From assembly GCF_000182925.2 (NCBI RefSeq), contig NC_026504.1, forward strand, positions 2,604,001 through 2,668,000: 64,000 nt of DNA, written 5' to 3'. Made by a program: the position numbers and the translations under genes. Position 1 is the first letter of the stretch; each line of letters opens with the position of its first letter. Of the stretch, positions 1 through 13,061 are shown piece after piece. The DNA comes from Neurospora crassa OR74A. Its lineage: Eukaryota; Ascomycota; Sordariomycetes; Sordariales; Sordariaceae. The notes beneath the pieces are model-generated. The model was not told the origin of the DNA. It ran no database searches and saw nothing but the letters and a program-made list of their open reading frames with translations.

Positions 1-3000
1 TTCTTGGTCGACGAGGCAATATAGTTCATACGCGAGACAATGATCTCAAGAATAGGACCACGGTCTCCAGCAAGCAAGTGAATCTCGTCGATGATGACCA
101 AGCTGACCTTTCGGACGTATCCTCTCGTCTGCCAACTACGCGAGATACCGTCCCACTTCTCAGGAGTGGTGATGATGATATCCGCATCCTGGATCGTGCG
201 CGTGTCAGGCGTGTTGTCACCCGTCAGCTCGACCAGCTTCAGACCGAGAGGCTTGGCGAGACGGGCACCCCAGTCCTTGACACGCTCGCGGACAAGCGCC
301 TTCATGGGCGCAATGTAGACCACCTTGGAGCCGGGCCGCTCGCGGAACGCCCACCACATGGCCAGCTCGCAGGCAACAGTCTTGCCACTACCGGTCGGCG
401 ATCCCAGAAGGACATTGGCGGGAGTGTGATAGAGGGTGTGGAAGACTTGGGTTTGCATCGGGTTGAAGTACTGGAAGCGCTGGGCGTAGATTTCTTCCAG
501 GCCTGGGTTCTTCAACGCCGAAATGGGCAGAGGTTGCAGGTTCAACAGATCGGTGTAGACGCTTTCTGTGTCTGGGCGGATGAGGTGCTGGAAGGACACG
601 GCTGTTACAGTCTCAGCGCCTAGCCACCGGTCCGAAACCGCCCTCACGTAAATCTGGTTTGGCATCGGATCGGAAAGTGGAATGGTGAAGTTGAGTTCGT
701 GGTCGTCGTGAAGCTTTCTCCTGTTGAGGATGAAGAACTCATGATGATAGATCTCTGACGTCTCCGAGTTCTCAACCCAGATGTAATAGGACTCGGAAGT
801 TCCATGCAAGTGGTCATTCCAACGGAAATCCGGAGTGACGTAGAGCTTGATCCTCAGCACATCCCTATTCAACGGCGCAATCTCCGCCTCGACGCTGAGA
901 GTCGGGAAGTTGTCAAGCAGCTTCGTGATCTTGCCGCCCATACGATGGTTGTTGACCAAGCTGCCAATTTCGGCCGGCTCCATTTCTCTCATCGACTCAA
1001 TGTTAAGGGCCTCCAGTTCGTCGAGCTTGTTGAGCACTGGCCTGGGGAGGTCACGGTCAAACTGATGGAAGGGATGCTGAAAAGCCCAGATGCGCTTTTC
1101 GATGGACTTGGCCATGGTGAGCAGGACCAGACACTGGTGACCCCATCGCCGGTTCAGAGCAATCATGAAGAGCGCTCTACAGATACGCCCGGCTTGCTGA
1201 GCGACATAGTTGAGGTCGTTGGTTAGAGCGAAATCTTGCGGCTGCGCTCTGGAGATGTAGGCTTGAAGCAGGATATTGGTCTTCGTATGCGGCTGATCAA
1301 TGCCGGTGCTAACTTTGTAAGGTACGAACCTCTCGTCATGCTTCATTGCCATAAGCTCATTTGCTTCCTCGTTCCTAGACTGAATGTTGTCGAACTCGCC
1401 ACTCATGGCAATCATCTTGAGAATGTCTTCCTCGGTCGAGAAAGGCCGCATCATGGAATTGAAGATCTGGACACTGGAGTGCTGGATGTAGAACTGACTG
1501 GCAATCCGACCGATATCCTTGCTACGGAGTTCTTCGGTCGCCTCGTTGAAGATGATCATCTGGCTCTGCTGCAGTGTCCTGGCAGCCTGGATCGCCAGCT
1601 GTCTTCGCCTCTGGACCAGCGAGCGGTCATTGTCGTACTCGGACCAGTCGATACCGTAGGCCATGGGATTCCGCTTCATGCGTACGAAGAGGTACGAATA
1701 ACTGATCCACTTGACGGCCTCCGGAATCGAAGTGACAGTGCCCAGGGCGATCTCAGCATTCAAGTTATCGACCAGCTTGGCCGAAAACCTGGATTCAATG
1801 GGCAGCTGATCCGTGATCGCAGTGAGGTAGTGTGCGAGCTTGTCGTGCGTGGTGCAAATCATGCCGATACCAGTGTCCTCGAACTGAGGACGACCAGCAC
1901 GACCGAAGATTTGCAGAACGTCGAGAATACCCAAGTCAACAAACTTACCATCCTGGGCACTGTACACCTGGGTACCCTTGATGACAACGGCAGCAGCGGG
2001 CAAGTTGACACCCCAAGCTAAAGTGGCCGTACAGCAAAGGACCTTGATGACGCCCTCCGCGAACAGTCGCTCCATAAGGTTCCTATCTGCGCGAGCCATG
2101 CCTGCATGGTGAATACCCAGGCCCTTCGGAATGAGTTCGCGGATCTCCCGAGCCTTGGTTTGCTTGACGTCCCTCATGGCTGCCTCGTACTTTTCGTGGT
2201 AGCTGGGATCAAAAAGGTCGGTGCAAGCCTCGTCCGTGGCCTTTTCCAGGAGCATCTTGGCCGTGGCTTGTGTGTCCTTTCTTGAGTGAACGAAAACCAT
2301 GACTTGGTGGCCACACTCAAGCATGTCCCTGACCTTTTCAAAGGCTACCTGGTCTAGATTCTCCCGAGATTGCTTAGAGTTCGGTTTGCCCTTAACTCCG
2401 ATGAAGTGTTGCTCAAGCGGAACTGGTCTGAAGGAGGCGTCAAAGTAAAAGAGCCCAGCATACTTGTTGACGTTCAAGAAGTCCGCTACATCGACGTAAT
2501 TAGGGAGCGTGGCACTCAACCCAACGATGCGAATGAGAGACTGTGTGCTTTCGACCTGACGCGCCGTTCTTGCCACCAAGGACTCCAAAACCGCGCCTCT
2601 CTCGTCGTGAAGCATGTGCACCTCATCGATAATGAGCAAGCGGACCTTTTGCACGAGCTCCGTGTCTCCGGTGCCCTTTCTCGTCACGACATCCCACTTC
2701 TCAGGGGTCGTGACGATGATTTGGGTTTGGACAATCTCCGACTTGGTGAGATGCATGTCACCTGTGAACTCACGGCAGCGAATGCCCAACCAGGCCAACC
2801 GCTTGCCGAGCTTCTCCGTGATTTCGGCCGCCAGAGCCTTCATGGGAGCAACGTAGACGATTTTGAAATCCTCTGCGGCAACGGCAAAGTCTGTAGCAAC
2901 GTGATCCTCGAAGGGACTTGGTGTCAAGTACTGACCGATCGTGTGAAGGATGGTCAACATGGCAGCATCAGTTTTACCCTAAAGGCCCAAATTTAGCAAG

Positions 3001-4067
3001 TCAGCCAACCAAATTCATCAGAACCGAGAAGAAAACTGAAAAAGACTTACAGCACCAGTAGGAGCACAAATCAGCATATTCTCGCTGGTTTTATACGCCA
3101 CCGGATACACCAAGCTCTGCATCCTATTCAGCGTACTGTACCCCTTAAACGTATTCCTGCACAGTCCATCCATATCCGCGATCTTAACCAGCTGCCTCCC
3201 AGGGCCCAGGGTACCCGTCTTGCCCGCCGGGATTGTGTACTCCTCGTACTTTTCAAACTCCTTTCTCTCACTGCCAGGGGGCAGCGCATACCGTTTGCCC
3301 GAATGGCTCAGCGTGTTACCCGCGCTGTACGCCCGGTACACATGCGGGTACTCTTCCTCCTTCGCTCGGGCAGCGGCCAGCGGAGCGGACTTGTGCTCAT
3401 AGTCGCGTTGGCGGAGGGCGGCCTCTCGTTGGGCTTTGCTGAGTAGGCGCAGCCCCCCGTCACCGCCGTTACTTTGTTGTTGTTGTTGTTGTTGTTGCTC
3501 TTGCTGTTGCTTCAGCTGCCGCCCCACAGACGACACTAGTTCCTCTCGATGCGAGAGCAGATCGATGACAAAGTCCAGGTCGTCAAAGCCAACGAGGTCT
3601 GTCAGCGAAGACTGCAGCTCATCTTCCGATTTGCCAGAACCCAGGATATCCATGATCTGGTCCTGAAGAGCCCCGGCACCAAGGCCAGCAGCGGACCTGA
3701 CGTCTGCGCATCGAGAGGCGAGCCAGCCGAAATCGTAGCCGGAGCCGAAGCCACTGGCAAATTCTCCATGTTGAAAAACTCCGTCAGTGTCCTCGTGGTC
3801 ATGGTAGTAATCACCACCATCAGTGAACTCGATAGAGTCCAACTCGTCGTCCGAGATGAAATCCCAGATGTCTCTGGGACCGTCACCATTTCTGGTCGGA
3901 GAGTAGGTCGAGTCGATCTCGTCATCATCCCAGTCGCTATTGGTGGTGCTACCGCCGGCTTCACTGGAGGATGGGGGCAGGCCGGCTACGGCTGCCTTCA
4001 TGGCTTCGATTTGGGCGCGCCATGCTGCAATGTCTAAACCGCCGTCGGTGGAGGGATCGGTGGCCAT
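1..4067 (-). CDS. SLH1: Slh1/ASCC3-type Ski2-like RNA helicase, 5' two-thirds (runs off window)
   Basis: Two exons are visible: 4067-3051 (339 codons from the ATG at 4067) and 2978-1, joined by a 72-bp intron (2979-3050, GTAAGT...TTTAG). The splice restores the Walker A motif APTGAGKT. The first cassette has DEVH near 2620; the second has DEIH at 78-89, in the same frame, so this is the tandem-cassette Brr2/Slh1/ASCC3 class. The N-terminus has an acidic stretch with DIWDFISDDE (about residue 65) and a glutamine tract coded by a CAG run near 3470-3520. Known for the family: Slh1 acts in the RQC-trigger complex, splitting collided ribosomes. About 1330 residues of an expected ~2000 are present; the C-terminal Sec63 unit lies outside. 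Brr2 and Mer3 are the alternatives. I prefer Slh1 from the N-terminal region. Confidence 0.85.
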
Positions 4068-4344
4068 TTCGGAATTCGTGAAGTGGCTCCTAAGTCTCTT
4101 GCCTTGAACTTGATGATTGACGTCGGTTGGAGGGCAGGTATGTTAGTTTTCCCCGAGTATACTGTGTCGTTGCCGTAAGCAAGGTGGTATTGATGTTGTT
4201 GAATTGCTGCCCTTCTCTCAGGTATGAACGAGGCACCGACAACGCTTTGAAGACTCTCCTCGGAAATGAGTTTCACTTCCTTGATTCACGCCGGATGAGT
4301 CTGTCGCCTTGAAGAAGCAGAGGCAAAGATGATTAAGCGGTTCA
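4068..4344. other. Helicase upstream region
   Basis: Unique-looking DNA between the helicase ATG and the transposon-flanking repeat. It should hold the helicase 5' UTR and promoter. Short reading frames here look like chance frames; I see no gene. The transposon begins only about 360 bp upstream of the helicase start codon. Confidence 0.5.
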
Positions 4345-4422
4345 AGTAGTGCTGGTCTGGGCAATAATGTACTCGGGGGTTTCGGTGCGCTCTGGCTTGC
4401 CAAGCTTTTCTGCCCCCTCCCC
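4345..4422. repeat. Left arm of imperfect palindrome flanking the pogo element
   Basis: Read outward from the TA at 4423-4424, this arm (GGGGAGGGGGCAGAAAAGC, then a TTGGC..CCAGAGC block, then CCGAGTA) matches 18955-19018 read outward from the other TA (GGGAGGGGGTGGAAGAGCC, TTGGCG..CCAGAGC, TCGAGTA), with small indels. Removing the transposon joins the arms into one hairpin about 120 bp long. Arm limits are approximate. Confidence 0.6.
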
Positions 4423-4424
4423 TA

Positions 4425-4473
4425 TAGGAGAGGGGGTGGATAAAATATGGGACAGTAAAATAATATGGGACAG
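4425..4473 (+). repeat. Left terminal inverted repeat of the pogo element
   Basis: 49 bp, pairing with 18904-18952 with three mismatches. It contains the motif TATGGGACAG twice, 19 bp apart, a plausible transposase-binding repeat. Confidence 0.85.
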
Positions 4474-5305
4474 CCCACATAGTAATTTACTAGCAATGTG
4501 ACCTATCCCCATACTTTACACCCACATTGCACACAGCGATTTATTAATACAAGGTAACTAGGAAGCCTAGTAGACTACTGAAATAGGAAGTGTATATGGT
4601 AGATGAGAGATATGGTCTTTTTTACTATTTTATTGTGAACCTAACGTAGTATATACTATATACGTAGCGCCCTACTCTGGCGGCTCCCCTTCCGACTTTT
4701 TATTACGTAAATCCTTTATATTGGGCTGGATTTTATTCTTTATTAAAGGCCTTATGTGCTTTGCCTATGTGGTGTTTTTAAGACGGCGCTTTCGTGAGAA
4801 GGATAAGCTTATTGCTGGTGTTGAAGAAGAGGGTCCTCCTATTCTTGCTAGTAGTGTAATATCTAGTATTGGCGGTATATAAAAATATTTTTTGGGTAAA
4901 GGAATATATAGTATAGTAGTAGGAGCCTTGCCCTTACCTTTATTAAGGGTACGTATCTCCCCTAGTAGAAGGGTGGTGCCCTTTCCCCCTCCCTCTCCTT
5001 CGACAACCTTATCATCTTTGTTGAGATTTGGGTAGATATTTCCAAGTTCGTTATTGTTAATAAGGGTATTATTAAAATCTAAAGATTGTATATTAAGGGA
5101 AGCGACCACTTGTAATACCGATTTACGGGGCGGCGGGGCGGCCGGTAGAGGTGGGAGTTAGAGAAACCGAGGGCGAGGCGGTTGGGTAGCGGGATTGTTA
5201 CTTAAATTAATATTAATAGAGTTATTAGAGTATAGAAGGGGGTAATTTAATAAGGGGCGAGGGAGGGATGTTAAGTGCTCTTTTATTTAAATAGGTAACT
5301 CTTTA
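4474..5305 (-). pseudogene. C-terminal part of the pogo transposase, cut off by the retroelement
   Basis: The minus strand from about 5109 to 4765 stays open for 114 codons. It ends in a serine/basic tail (GPSSSTPAISLSFSRKRRL), a composition common at the C-terminus of fungal CENP-B/DDE transposases. It lies just outside the left LTR and would continue the transposase frame that enters the right LTR from 18520-16743. The assignment rests on position and composition. Confidence 0.5.
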
Positions 5306-5309
5306 CTAT

Positions 5310-6003
5310 TGATTTGGGGTGGTATATAAGAATATATGTGTTGATTTTCTGTGGTGATTTTTCTTTTTTTCGAATTTTCAGTAAGAATACTGGATTAGAA
5401 GACACACTTTCTAGATTAAACAAATCTAAATAGTTAATATAGACGAAAAATAAAGAATAAAGGGCTAACCTAATAAGATAATGGACTGGAAGAAATAGAA
5501 AAACAGGGATAATAAAAGGAAAAAAGATAGAAAAGAAAGGATAAGACATCGAACCTCAGAGGACAATATAATAAATTAGTATAATATTTATTTCTTTGCT
5601 ATATTAAATAATTAGTCTTTTAGTTTTAAATTCTTAAGAAAAGGAGAATAGTTTTCTTTTAGTAATCTCTAATTATCTACTTCTATTTACCTATTGTATT
5701 AACTAATCCTTTATCCCTCTTGAGGGAATGTTTATTCATTTTTTTATTTACTTTTAGGAAGAGGATATTAAAAGATCCGATAACTATCCTTACTTTCTAA
5801 TAAAAACTAAATATTAAATTATATAATAAAATATATAATGCTAATAAATTGTATTTAATTTAATACTTCCTATTTCGACTATCCGAAAAAGGCTTAGAAA
5901 TTATTTATTACCTTACTCTACCTAATTAAATATCCGAGAATTATAGTCCTTATACTAGTTGTAGTAGTAGTAGTATTATTATTATAATTTTCTTACTATT
6001 TTA
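5310..6003 (+). repeat. 5' LTR
   Basis: 694 bp, a direct repeat of 16045-16738. It starts TGATTTGGGGTGGTATATAA. It is the more heavily mutated of the pair in its distal half: where the 3' LTR reads CTATCTCGACTATCCGAGAA this copy has TATTTCGACTATCCGAAAAA. Confidence 0.9.
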
Positions 6004-7399
6004 AATTAGTAATAAGGATGAGATAGGTGTTAAACCCTATACTAAATTGGCTAAAACAAATATAGGAACTTTATAATTTCCTACCTTCGTTGAGGTTTAT
6101 CCGATAATTGCTAGTAAGGCTTAATTAATTGTTATAGAGAAAGTTTAAATAGCCTTATTTTAGAAAGGTATAAAGATCCTTAGTACTAGATACTTACTAT
6201 AGTCTGGGGCCCTCAATAGTATCCAATATATAATTATATTAGTAGCCGTACTAAGATTGCTAATAATATAATTAATTAGTGGTTATCCGATTACTGTTCG
6301 AATATAATATTGGAATGCGGATAATAGAATAAATAATTAATAAGAAAAATATACGAACGAATATCCGAGCGATAATAATTAAACGTAAGTAAATATAAAC
6401 GAAAAATAAGCTATTAGATAGTGGTAGTTCGATTATATAATTTGATAAATAAATAAATATTTAATTAATAGTACTTAAATAAAAATAAGAATAGAATAGA
6501 CGATTAATAGGCTATTTGAACAGTAATTTAATTAAAAAATTATTTAAGAACGATAAATAATAAAAAAATCCGCCGATAAACTAAGGTAAATATTAACCTC
6601 AGGCCTTTAGGGATTAATATCCCTAAATTTATAATATATAGCCCTTACTTAAATATAGAAAGATTAAATAGTATTTAAACCCTTTTTCTTTAAAAGTTTA
6701 TAATTAATCCTTAGAGGGAAGGGTACTAATTATTACCTCCGAATTCTTCTTTCGTATAATATATTAGTAATAATTGTAAATAGATTTTAAGGATTATAAT
6801 TATTACTATTATTGCATTTCAAAAACTAAGAGGAAGTAATTAATTACTATAAATCCTTATTAAAGGGGCTTTAACAATAATATTATTAATATAAATAGGA
6901 ATTGCTGCTTTTAAATACCGATAATAAAGGTAGAAAGGAAGAAAAGATAGAAAATAAGAACCGAAGAAGTTCCTTTTACTTAGAAAAAGAAAGAGAAAAA
7001 GAATATTAAAAGAATAAAAAGAAAAGAAAACCGAATAGCGATTTTTAATTAGAGAGGGTATAATAATATTTAATTAGTAGGAAAGTAATTAAAAGGAAAC
7101 TAGAAACCTTTAAATCCGAAAGAAAAGGAGGATAATAAGCAAATTAAATAATATATAAATAGAATAAACAATACCAATAGGATTTAAAATAATAGGAATA
7201 TCTTTACAATCCTAACTTTATACCCCAATTAGAAAGTATTAAATTAACTTCCTATATTAATATTAGAATTATTTTTATTATTCCTTCCAAATCCTACTCT
7301 TCCTTCTTCTACCCTTATATTAAAATTTACCTTTTTCCCTTTTTTATAATTTAATTAATTTCTAACTCCTTTACTAATTCTATTAAGATACCTATTACT

Positions 7400-9030
7400 A
7401 ATTCTTTTTAGGAACCCCTTACTAAATTTAAATAGGGATAACTACTATTAAATCCCTAACTACTACTATAATAGCAAATATAATTAGCCTATTATAGAAA
7501 ACCTACTAATATATTTACCCGGCCCTATTCGTACCTTATATTTATATACCTTATTTACTTCTTTACTTAATTTTTAAATTTAGCCTCCGCCTTCTTATAT
7601 TACTCTTTTACAACCTATTTAATTACTTTTAGAATTTTATTATACTAAATTAGAAATTAATTATTCTTAAGGCTTTAAACCTAAATAGTATCCTTCGACC
7701 TACTAAAATCCTCGTTCTATTACCCCTATTTCTACCCCTTTTAATTATTATAAATATCCTTCTTTAAGATTATTAAAATTAAATATTATAACGCCTAAGC
7801 AATCCGATTAATCGTAGGAACCTAAGTACGAAGTATAATAAATATTAAGTAATAACCCTTTAAGTAACGACCCGCTTAAAAATTTATTTAATACATACCT
7901 AACATAAATATTAATAGGTAAAACTCTTGTAGCTTCCTTTGTAAGAAATTGCGTGCCTAAAGTTAAATTCAAAGGAAAGAATATTATTATATATTTAGAA
8001 GAGTTCAATAATAAGGTTTAAAGCTATTGCCTCTCTAATAAGGTTAAATTGAATATTTAATACTAGTAATATACTTTAGACGCCCGAAAGATTTGTAGAG
8101 AAATAGCGAAGGATGCTATTACTAAGGGTGCTTAGATATAGAAAGAATTCTATTATTATTTTAAATAAGAATTCTTAGCGCTAGACTCTAATTAAATAGA
8201 TAGTAAAACTACTATACTAAAAGTTTTTTATAGTAAATTAATTCCCTATAATAGAGAAAAGATTATTAAGGCCGTACTTGAATATTTAGTACTTCTAATA
8301 AAGTAATTAGAGAAAGAGAAGGAATTTATTTAATTTATAGCTATATATAACTTCTATAAGAAGTTTATAAAGAAAATTAGAAAAATAATTATAATAATTA
8401 TAAGTTTGAAAGAAAAAATCTATTAAATAACCTAGTTATAGTTCTATATTAAAATAATTAAAACTATTTGCAAATATTTCAACTTTAAAAATAGTACTAG
8501 CCTTAGCGATAAGGAGGATAATTTATTAGACGATAGTCTTAGTAGAGCTTAGATTGAGAAGAAGATATTAGTAGTTATTAATAAGAAAGGTAATTTAATT
8601 AGATTAAATAGCGATTTCGATTAGCCTTCTTATAAGAAAATTCCTTTAGTAGCTTAAGTTACTACTTTAGTACCTACTACGTCCTATTTGGTTGAAAAAT
8701 CGGATATTAAAAAGATAATTAAAGAATTTAACTAAATAAAAATCCTATAATCCTAGTTTAACGAAAAGTTAGTAAAGAAATAGAAGGAGGAAGTTTAAAT
8801 TAATTATTTATTAATAATTAATTAAAATAACGCTACTAGTAATAGGGGTAGCTATATAGGCGGCTCTTCTACGAAAGGTAGAAGCGGAAGAAAAGGCGGT
8901 AAAGGAGGTAATTAGAGCTATAGAAACTTTTATTAAATCCATTACTATTAGTATAGTAGTAATTATTATTAAAATTAGTATTAAAAAATAGTAAATAATA
9001 TTTAAAAGGGTAAATTAATAATTTTCCGAC
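7400..9030 (+). pseudogene. Probable gag region of the Ty3/gypsy element
   Basis: This lies between the 5' LTR and pol in the gag position. The plus strand has long stretches rich in Lys, Glu and Asn codons, then a Gly/Lys/Arg-rich segment at 8850-8915 (GGSSTKGRSGRKGGKGG) that could be the nucleic-acid-binding tail of Gag. I found no CCHC zinc knuckle, but RIP would change its Cys and His codons to Tyr. The call rests mainly on position. The stretch 6004-7400 holds no frame I can read. Confidence 0.35.
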
Positions 9031-10412
9031 TTTAAAATCCTACATTAGGCTTATAAATAATAATTATTATTAGAATTAAGGAGGACTATAACAACTTTAT
9101 TCCTAATAAATCTTTAACCTTAGCTATTGAAGATAGGAAATTAGGATTTTTAATATAGTTCTAAATAGTAATCTACGGGACGTCTTCTAAATATAAGGCT
9201 ATTTTCGACTATTAGGAAAAGAACGTTTAAGTACTAAAGAAGAAATGCTATTTCGAACCCGAATTTTCCTTATTACTTAGCGATACCTATAGTAAATAGT
9301 AATAACGGAATAGTAGTTCGAATACTTTTATAAATATAATAGGTATTAATTTATTAAAGTATTATTATATAATTAATAGATTAAATATTACCTAAGAAGT
9401 ATACCGGAGATCTCCTACCAAATATAAAATCGTTACGATTTATTAAACACTAATAGAATACCCTTAGAACTTTAATAGTTATTTTATTAATTAATTATAT
9501 ATAATTGAGGAGTATTTAATCCTACTACTATTCTAAGGATAAGTATTTTAAGGTTTAAGGAATATATTAGAAGAATTTAGTATTATAATTATAGAACCGT
9601 TATTACTTTTAATTAATAGTTTATTAATTACATTTCCTAAGGATATATTAATATTAAATAGCGATATTATATCTGCTAGATAGGTACTTTCTTCTTTGCG
9701 CTATATAGAAGCCCCTATAAGTCCCTCCAATTAATTTAAATAATATAACCCTTCTATAATTTTTATAGAAATAGTATATAATTAGGCCTACTTTATTAAA
9801 AAGATATAATCTTTAAAATATAAAATTAAAAGTACCTATTAAATACTAAATAGTATTGTAATTAATCTAACGCTATTTATATAAAATATTAGTATACAAG
9901 CATTTAGTAAGTAAATTATAAACCTTACAGGAGAAATTTCTTTTCCTAACCGTTTACTTAAGCGGTTATAGTAGTTGGATGCTACTAATAATAGTATTAT
10001 TATATTTAAAAGTAATTAACCTCAACCCCCTTCCTTAGAAGTTAATTAAATACCTTTAGTAATACGGCCGACGAAAATCCTTAAACTAATAATAGAAAAT
10101 AAAGTAATTAATTTACTAACCTCTAATTCTAATAAAAAGAATATATTAATTAAATTTAACACTTCGTTTATAAAATCTACTAGAATTATTAATACTAATA
10201 TTATTACGAAGGAAGCTATTTAATAGGTTAAAGATTAATACCTTTTCGTATTTAAAACTATTAATTACAATATTCCTTATTAAATTAGGGAATTATATTA
10301 TATAAATTAACGATTTATAATAATATTAATTACTTTTATTTAGTATAAAGCTAGTTTTAATAAGGAGAATATTATTAGAGTTTCTTACGAAGGTAATGCG
10401 ACGGTTAATTAA

Positions 10413-10512
10413 NNNNNNNNNNNNNNNNNNNNNNNNNNNNNNNNNNNNNNNNNNNNNNNNNNNNNNNNNNNNNNNNNNNNNNNNNNNNNNNNNNNNNNNN
10501 NNNNNNNNNNNN
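10413..10512. other. Assembly gap (100 N)
   Basis: Fixed-length N run within pol, just before the YLDD region. The true gap length is unknown. Confidence 1.
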
Positions 10513-11965
10513 TAAATTCCTATTATTTAATTCTTCTGCGTAATAATTAGGGTATTATATAATTTAATCCCGATTATATACTAGCCCTACCTAGACGATA
10601 TCTATATTAAATTAGCTATTATAAATTATAATAGCTTAGAGGTTCGATTTAGTATACGTAAATATATTTTTAATTATTTGGTTAACGTTAATAAAGTCCT
10701 AATTAATATCGAATTTAGCGGCTATACTATTATAGTTGAAAAATTTAAATAGTGTTAACTAAAAGTTGAATTCGTAGGATACTTCTATTTAGAAAACGGT
10801 TAATAGCCTTTACCCTATAAGGTATTTAGAATCTTTTAATAGGAGGATTATAAGTTTATTAAATAAAAAGGTAAAGAATTCTAATAATTAAGAATTTTCC
10901 TAGGGATTATTAGGTACTACCGAATTTAGATTAAGGATTTTACTACAATAGTTTAACCCTTATATATTCTGTTTAAAAAAAATATAGTATAGTAATAGAT
11001 TGAGAATAAATAGTTCGCTTTAGAATATTTATAGTATAAGGTTCTTTTAGTTCCTTATTTTATACCTATTATTTATAATAATACCTGCTACGGCGATATA
11101 TTCCTTATAGTAGACGTATTATTAATCGGTTAGGGAGTAGTTATTAAATAAGTTAGATTAGATAGTAGATACTACTCTTATTAATTTGAAAGTAGTATTT
11201 AGTTAGAAGCCGAGAAAAAATATAATATTATTAAGTAGGAATTTTGAGGGTTGTTTTATACTTTAAAGCAATTTAAATACTATTTATTCGGCGTCTATTT
11301 TATTATTAAAACTAATATTTAGGTTATAGTATATTAGTTAAATAGTATAGTATTTAATATCCCGGTAATAATAATTATACGTTAGATTACTTAAATTCGA
11401 CTATTTAATTTCAAAGTAAGATATATCCTAGGAAAAAAGAATATTATAGTTAATAGTCTTTCCTATATACCTCCTTTAATAGTAGATAAGCGGGATAAGG
11501 CTAATAAAGAGGATATTGATGATTATGTAGATTAATAAATTTATATAGTTAAATTTAATAGAATACTAGATGAAGGGAAGAAAAATTAGGAATTTTTAAA
11601 GGGTTATTGGATTTACTACTCTTAAAGGATTATTAAGTACCTCCAAACGTTAGAATTACCTTCTAATTTAATTATTAAATTAAAATAGTAGCGCTAGAAG
11701 ATTGAAGCCTTACGGTTCTTCTTTTATAAAGGAACTTTGTAGTTACGTCCTATAAATTTTAATTAGCTACTACGCAAATTAGTGGATAACGATATTAATT
11801 ATAATATTATTTTCTATAAATATTATAATAAAATTAATTATAAGGGAAGAGAAGTAATTTACTATTATATTACTAACTTTTATTAGTAGAAGGGTATTTA
11901 TTCTTATATAGAAAAATATATTAAGTCCTATTTAAATTATTAAAAATAAAATCCTAAATAGTTTA

Positions 11966-12065
11966 NNNNNNNNNNNNNNNNNNNNNNNNNNNNNNNNNNN
12001 NNNNNNNNNNNNNNNNNNNNNNNNNNNNNNNNNNNNNNNNNNNNNNNNNNNNNNNNNNNNNNNNN
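11966..12065. other. Assembly gap (100 N)
   Basis: Fixed-length N run inside the integrase region, after the zinc-binding part and before the catalytic part. Confidence 1.
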
Positions 12066-12961
12066 AGATATCCTCCTTATAGTAAATTTGAAATATATAG
12101 TTCGCTTTATTGAAATATAAATTATTTATTAATAGGGCCTACCCTTATTAATCGTTGTTAATAGCGGTTCCGAATTCCGGAAAGATTATAACGACCTATT
12201 AATGAAATTTAATATCCTTTTTATTAGAATTTTACTCTATAATTCTAAAATAAATAGGGTAAATAAATTTAGGTATTTTTTAATTATAATAGTATTCGTA
12301 AAATTTATTAGCGGTATAGGGATTAATTAGAAGCTTTAATTACTTTATATTTTATTTATAGACTGGATTATAATTTAAGGGAATTATAGTTTTATTCCCT
12401 TTTATTTTAGTTACGGATATAATCCGATTTTACTAATTAAATTTAATTTACTTTCTTAGAGAATTATATAATGGGGTAATATATGGGATAATAGATTATT
12501 TAAAGCCCGGTTCGATTTAATATTTATTAAAGTCTATTTATTTTAAGATAGCGACTATAGATTTAATTTTATAGCCGAACGAATCTCTACTATAAGGTAA
12601 AAGGCTATAGAGTATTATAATATTATAAATAAAGGAAAGATTAGACCTAATATTATAAAATTATAGGTAAGAGATTTGGTGTTAGTTTATAATTGTATTC
12701 GACGAATTAATATAAGTTCGGTGAGAAAATTAACTTACTACTAGTTTAGATTATTTCGGATTAGAAAGATTGCCTCTAAATACGAATATTTATTGAAAAT
12801 ATTAGATAGTATTAATATTATTACTTCCTACCCGGCTAAGAGGATTAAAAAGTATTTTTTATATAATAGAGTGTAATTGGAATTAAATTGTAATATAATT
12901 GATTAGGATATACTTCCTTTGTTATATCTAAAGGAAACCCCAGAGGAACCTATAATTAACG

Positions 12962-13061
12962 NNNNNNNNNNNNNNNNNNNNNNNNNNNNNNNNNNNNNNN
13001 NNNNNNNNNNNNNNNNNNNNNNNNNNNNNNNNNNNNNNNNNNNNNNNNNNNNNNNNNNNNN
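12962..13061. other. Assembly gap (100 N)
   Basis: Fixed-length N run at the boundary between integrase and the extra 3' region. A misjoin here would affect how that region is read. Confidence 1.

Larger units (their letters stand above)
10100..12900 (+). pseudogene. pol of the Ty3/gypsy element: reverse transcriptase, RNase H, integrase
   Basis: RT: TAC CTA GAC GAT ATC TAT ATT (YLDDIYI) near 10586-10606, followed 170 bp later by KVEFVGYF, the post-palm motif of Ty3/gypsy RT. RNase H: a single frame from about 11105 reads GWGVV-like, EAEKKYNIIK and FGVYFIIKTNI motifs. Integrase zinc domain: the same frame continues through 11750-11940 with KLVDNDIN...INYKGREVIYYYIT...YIKSYLNY, where Tyr stands at the positions of the HHCC ligands. 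After the second N gap the integrase C-terminal part has FYFSYGYNP near 12400. Stops are TAG/TAA, consistent with RIP. Protease was not identified. Confidence 0.85.

Noticed and set aside
78-2996. Long plus-strand open frames at 78-623, 804-1226, 1236-2021 and 2370-2996
   Set aside because: They lie antisense to the helicase exon, whose minus-strand frame has both DExH boxes in register; the plus frames have no domain features.
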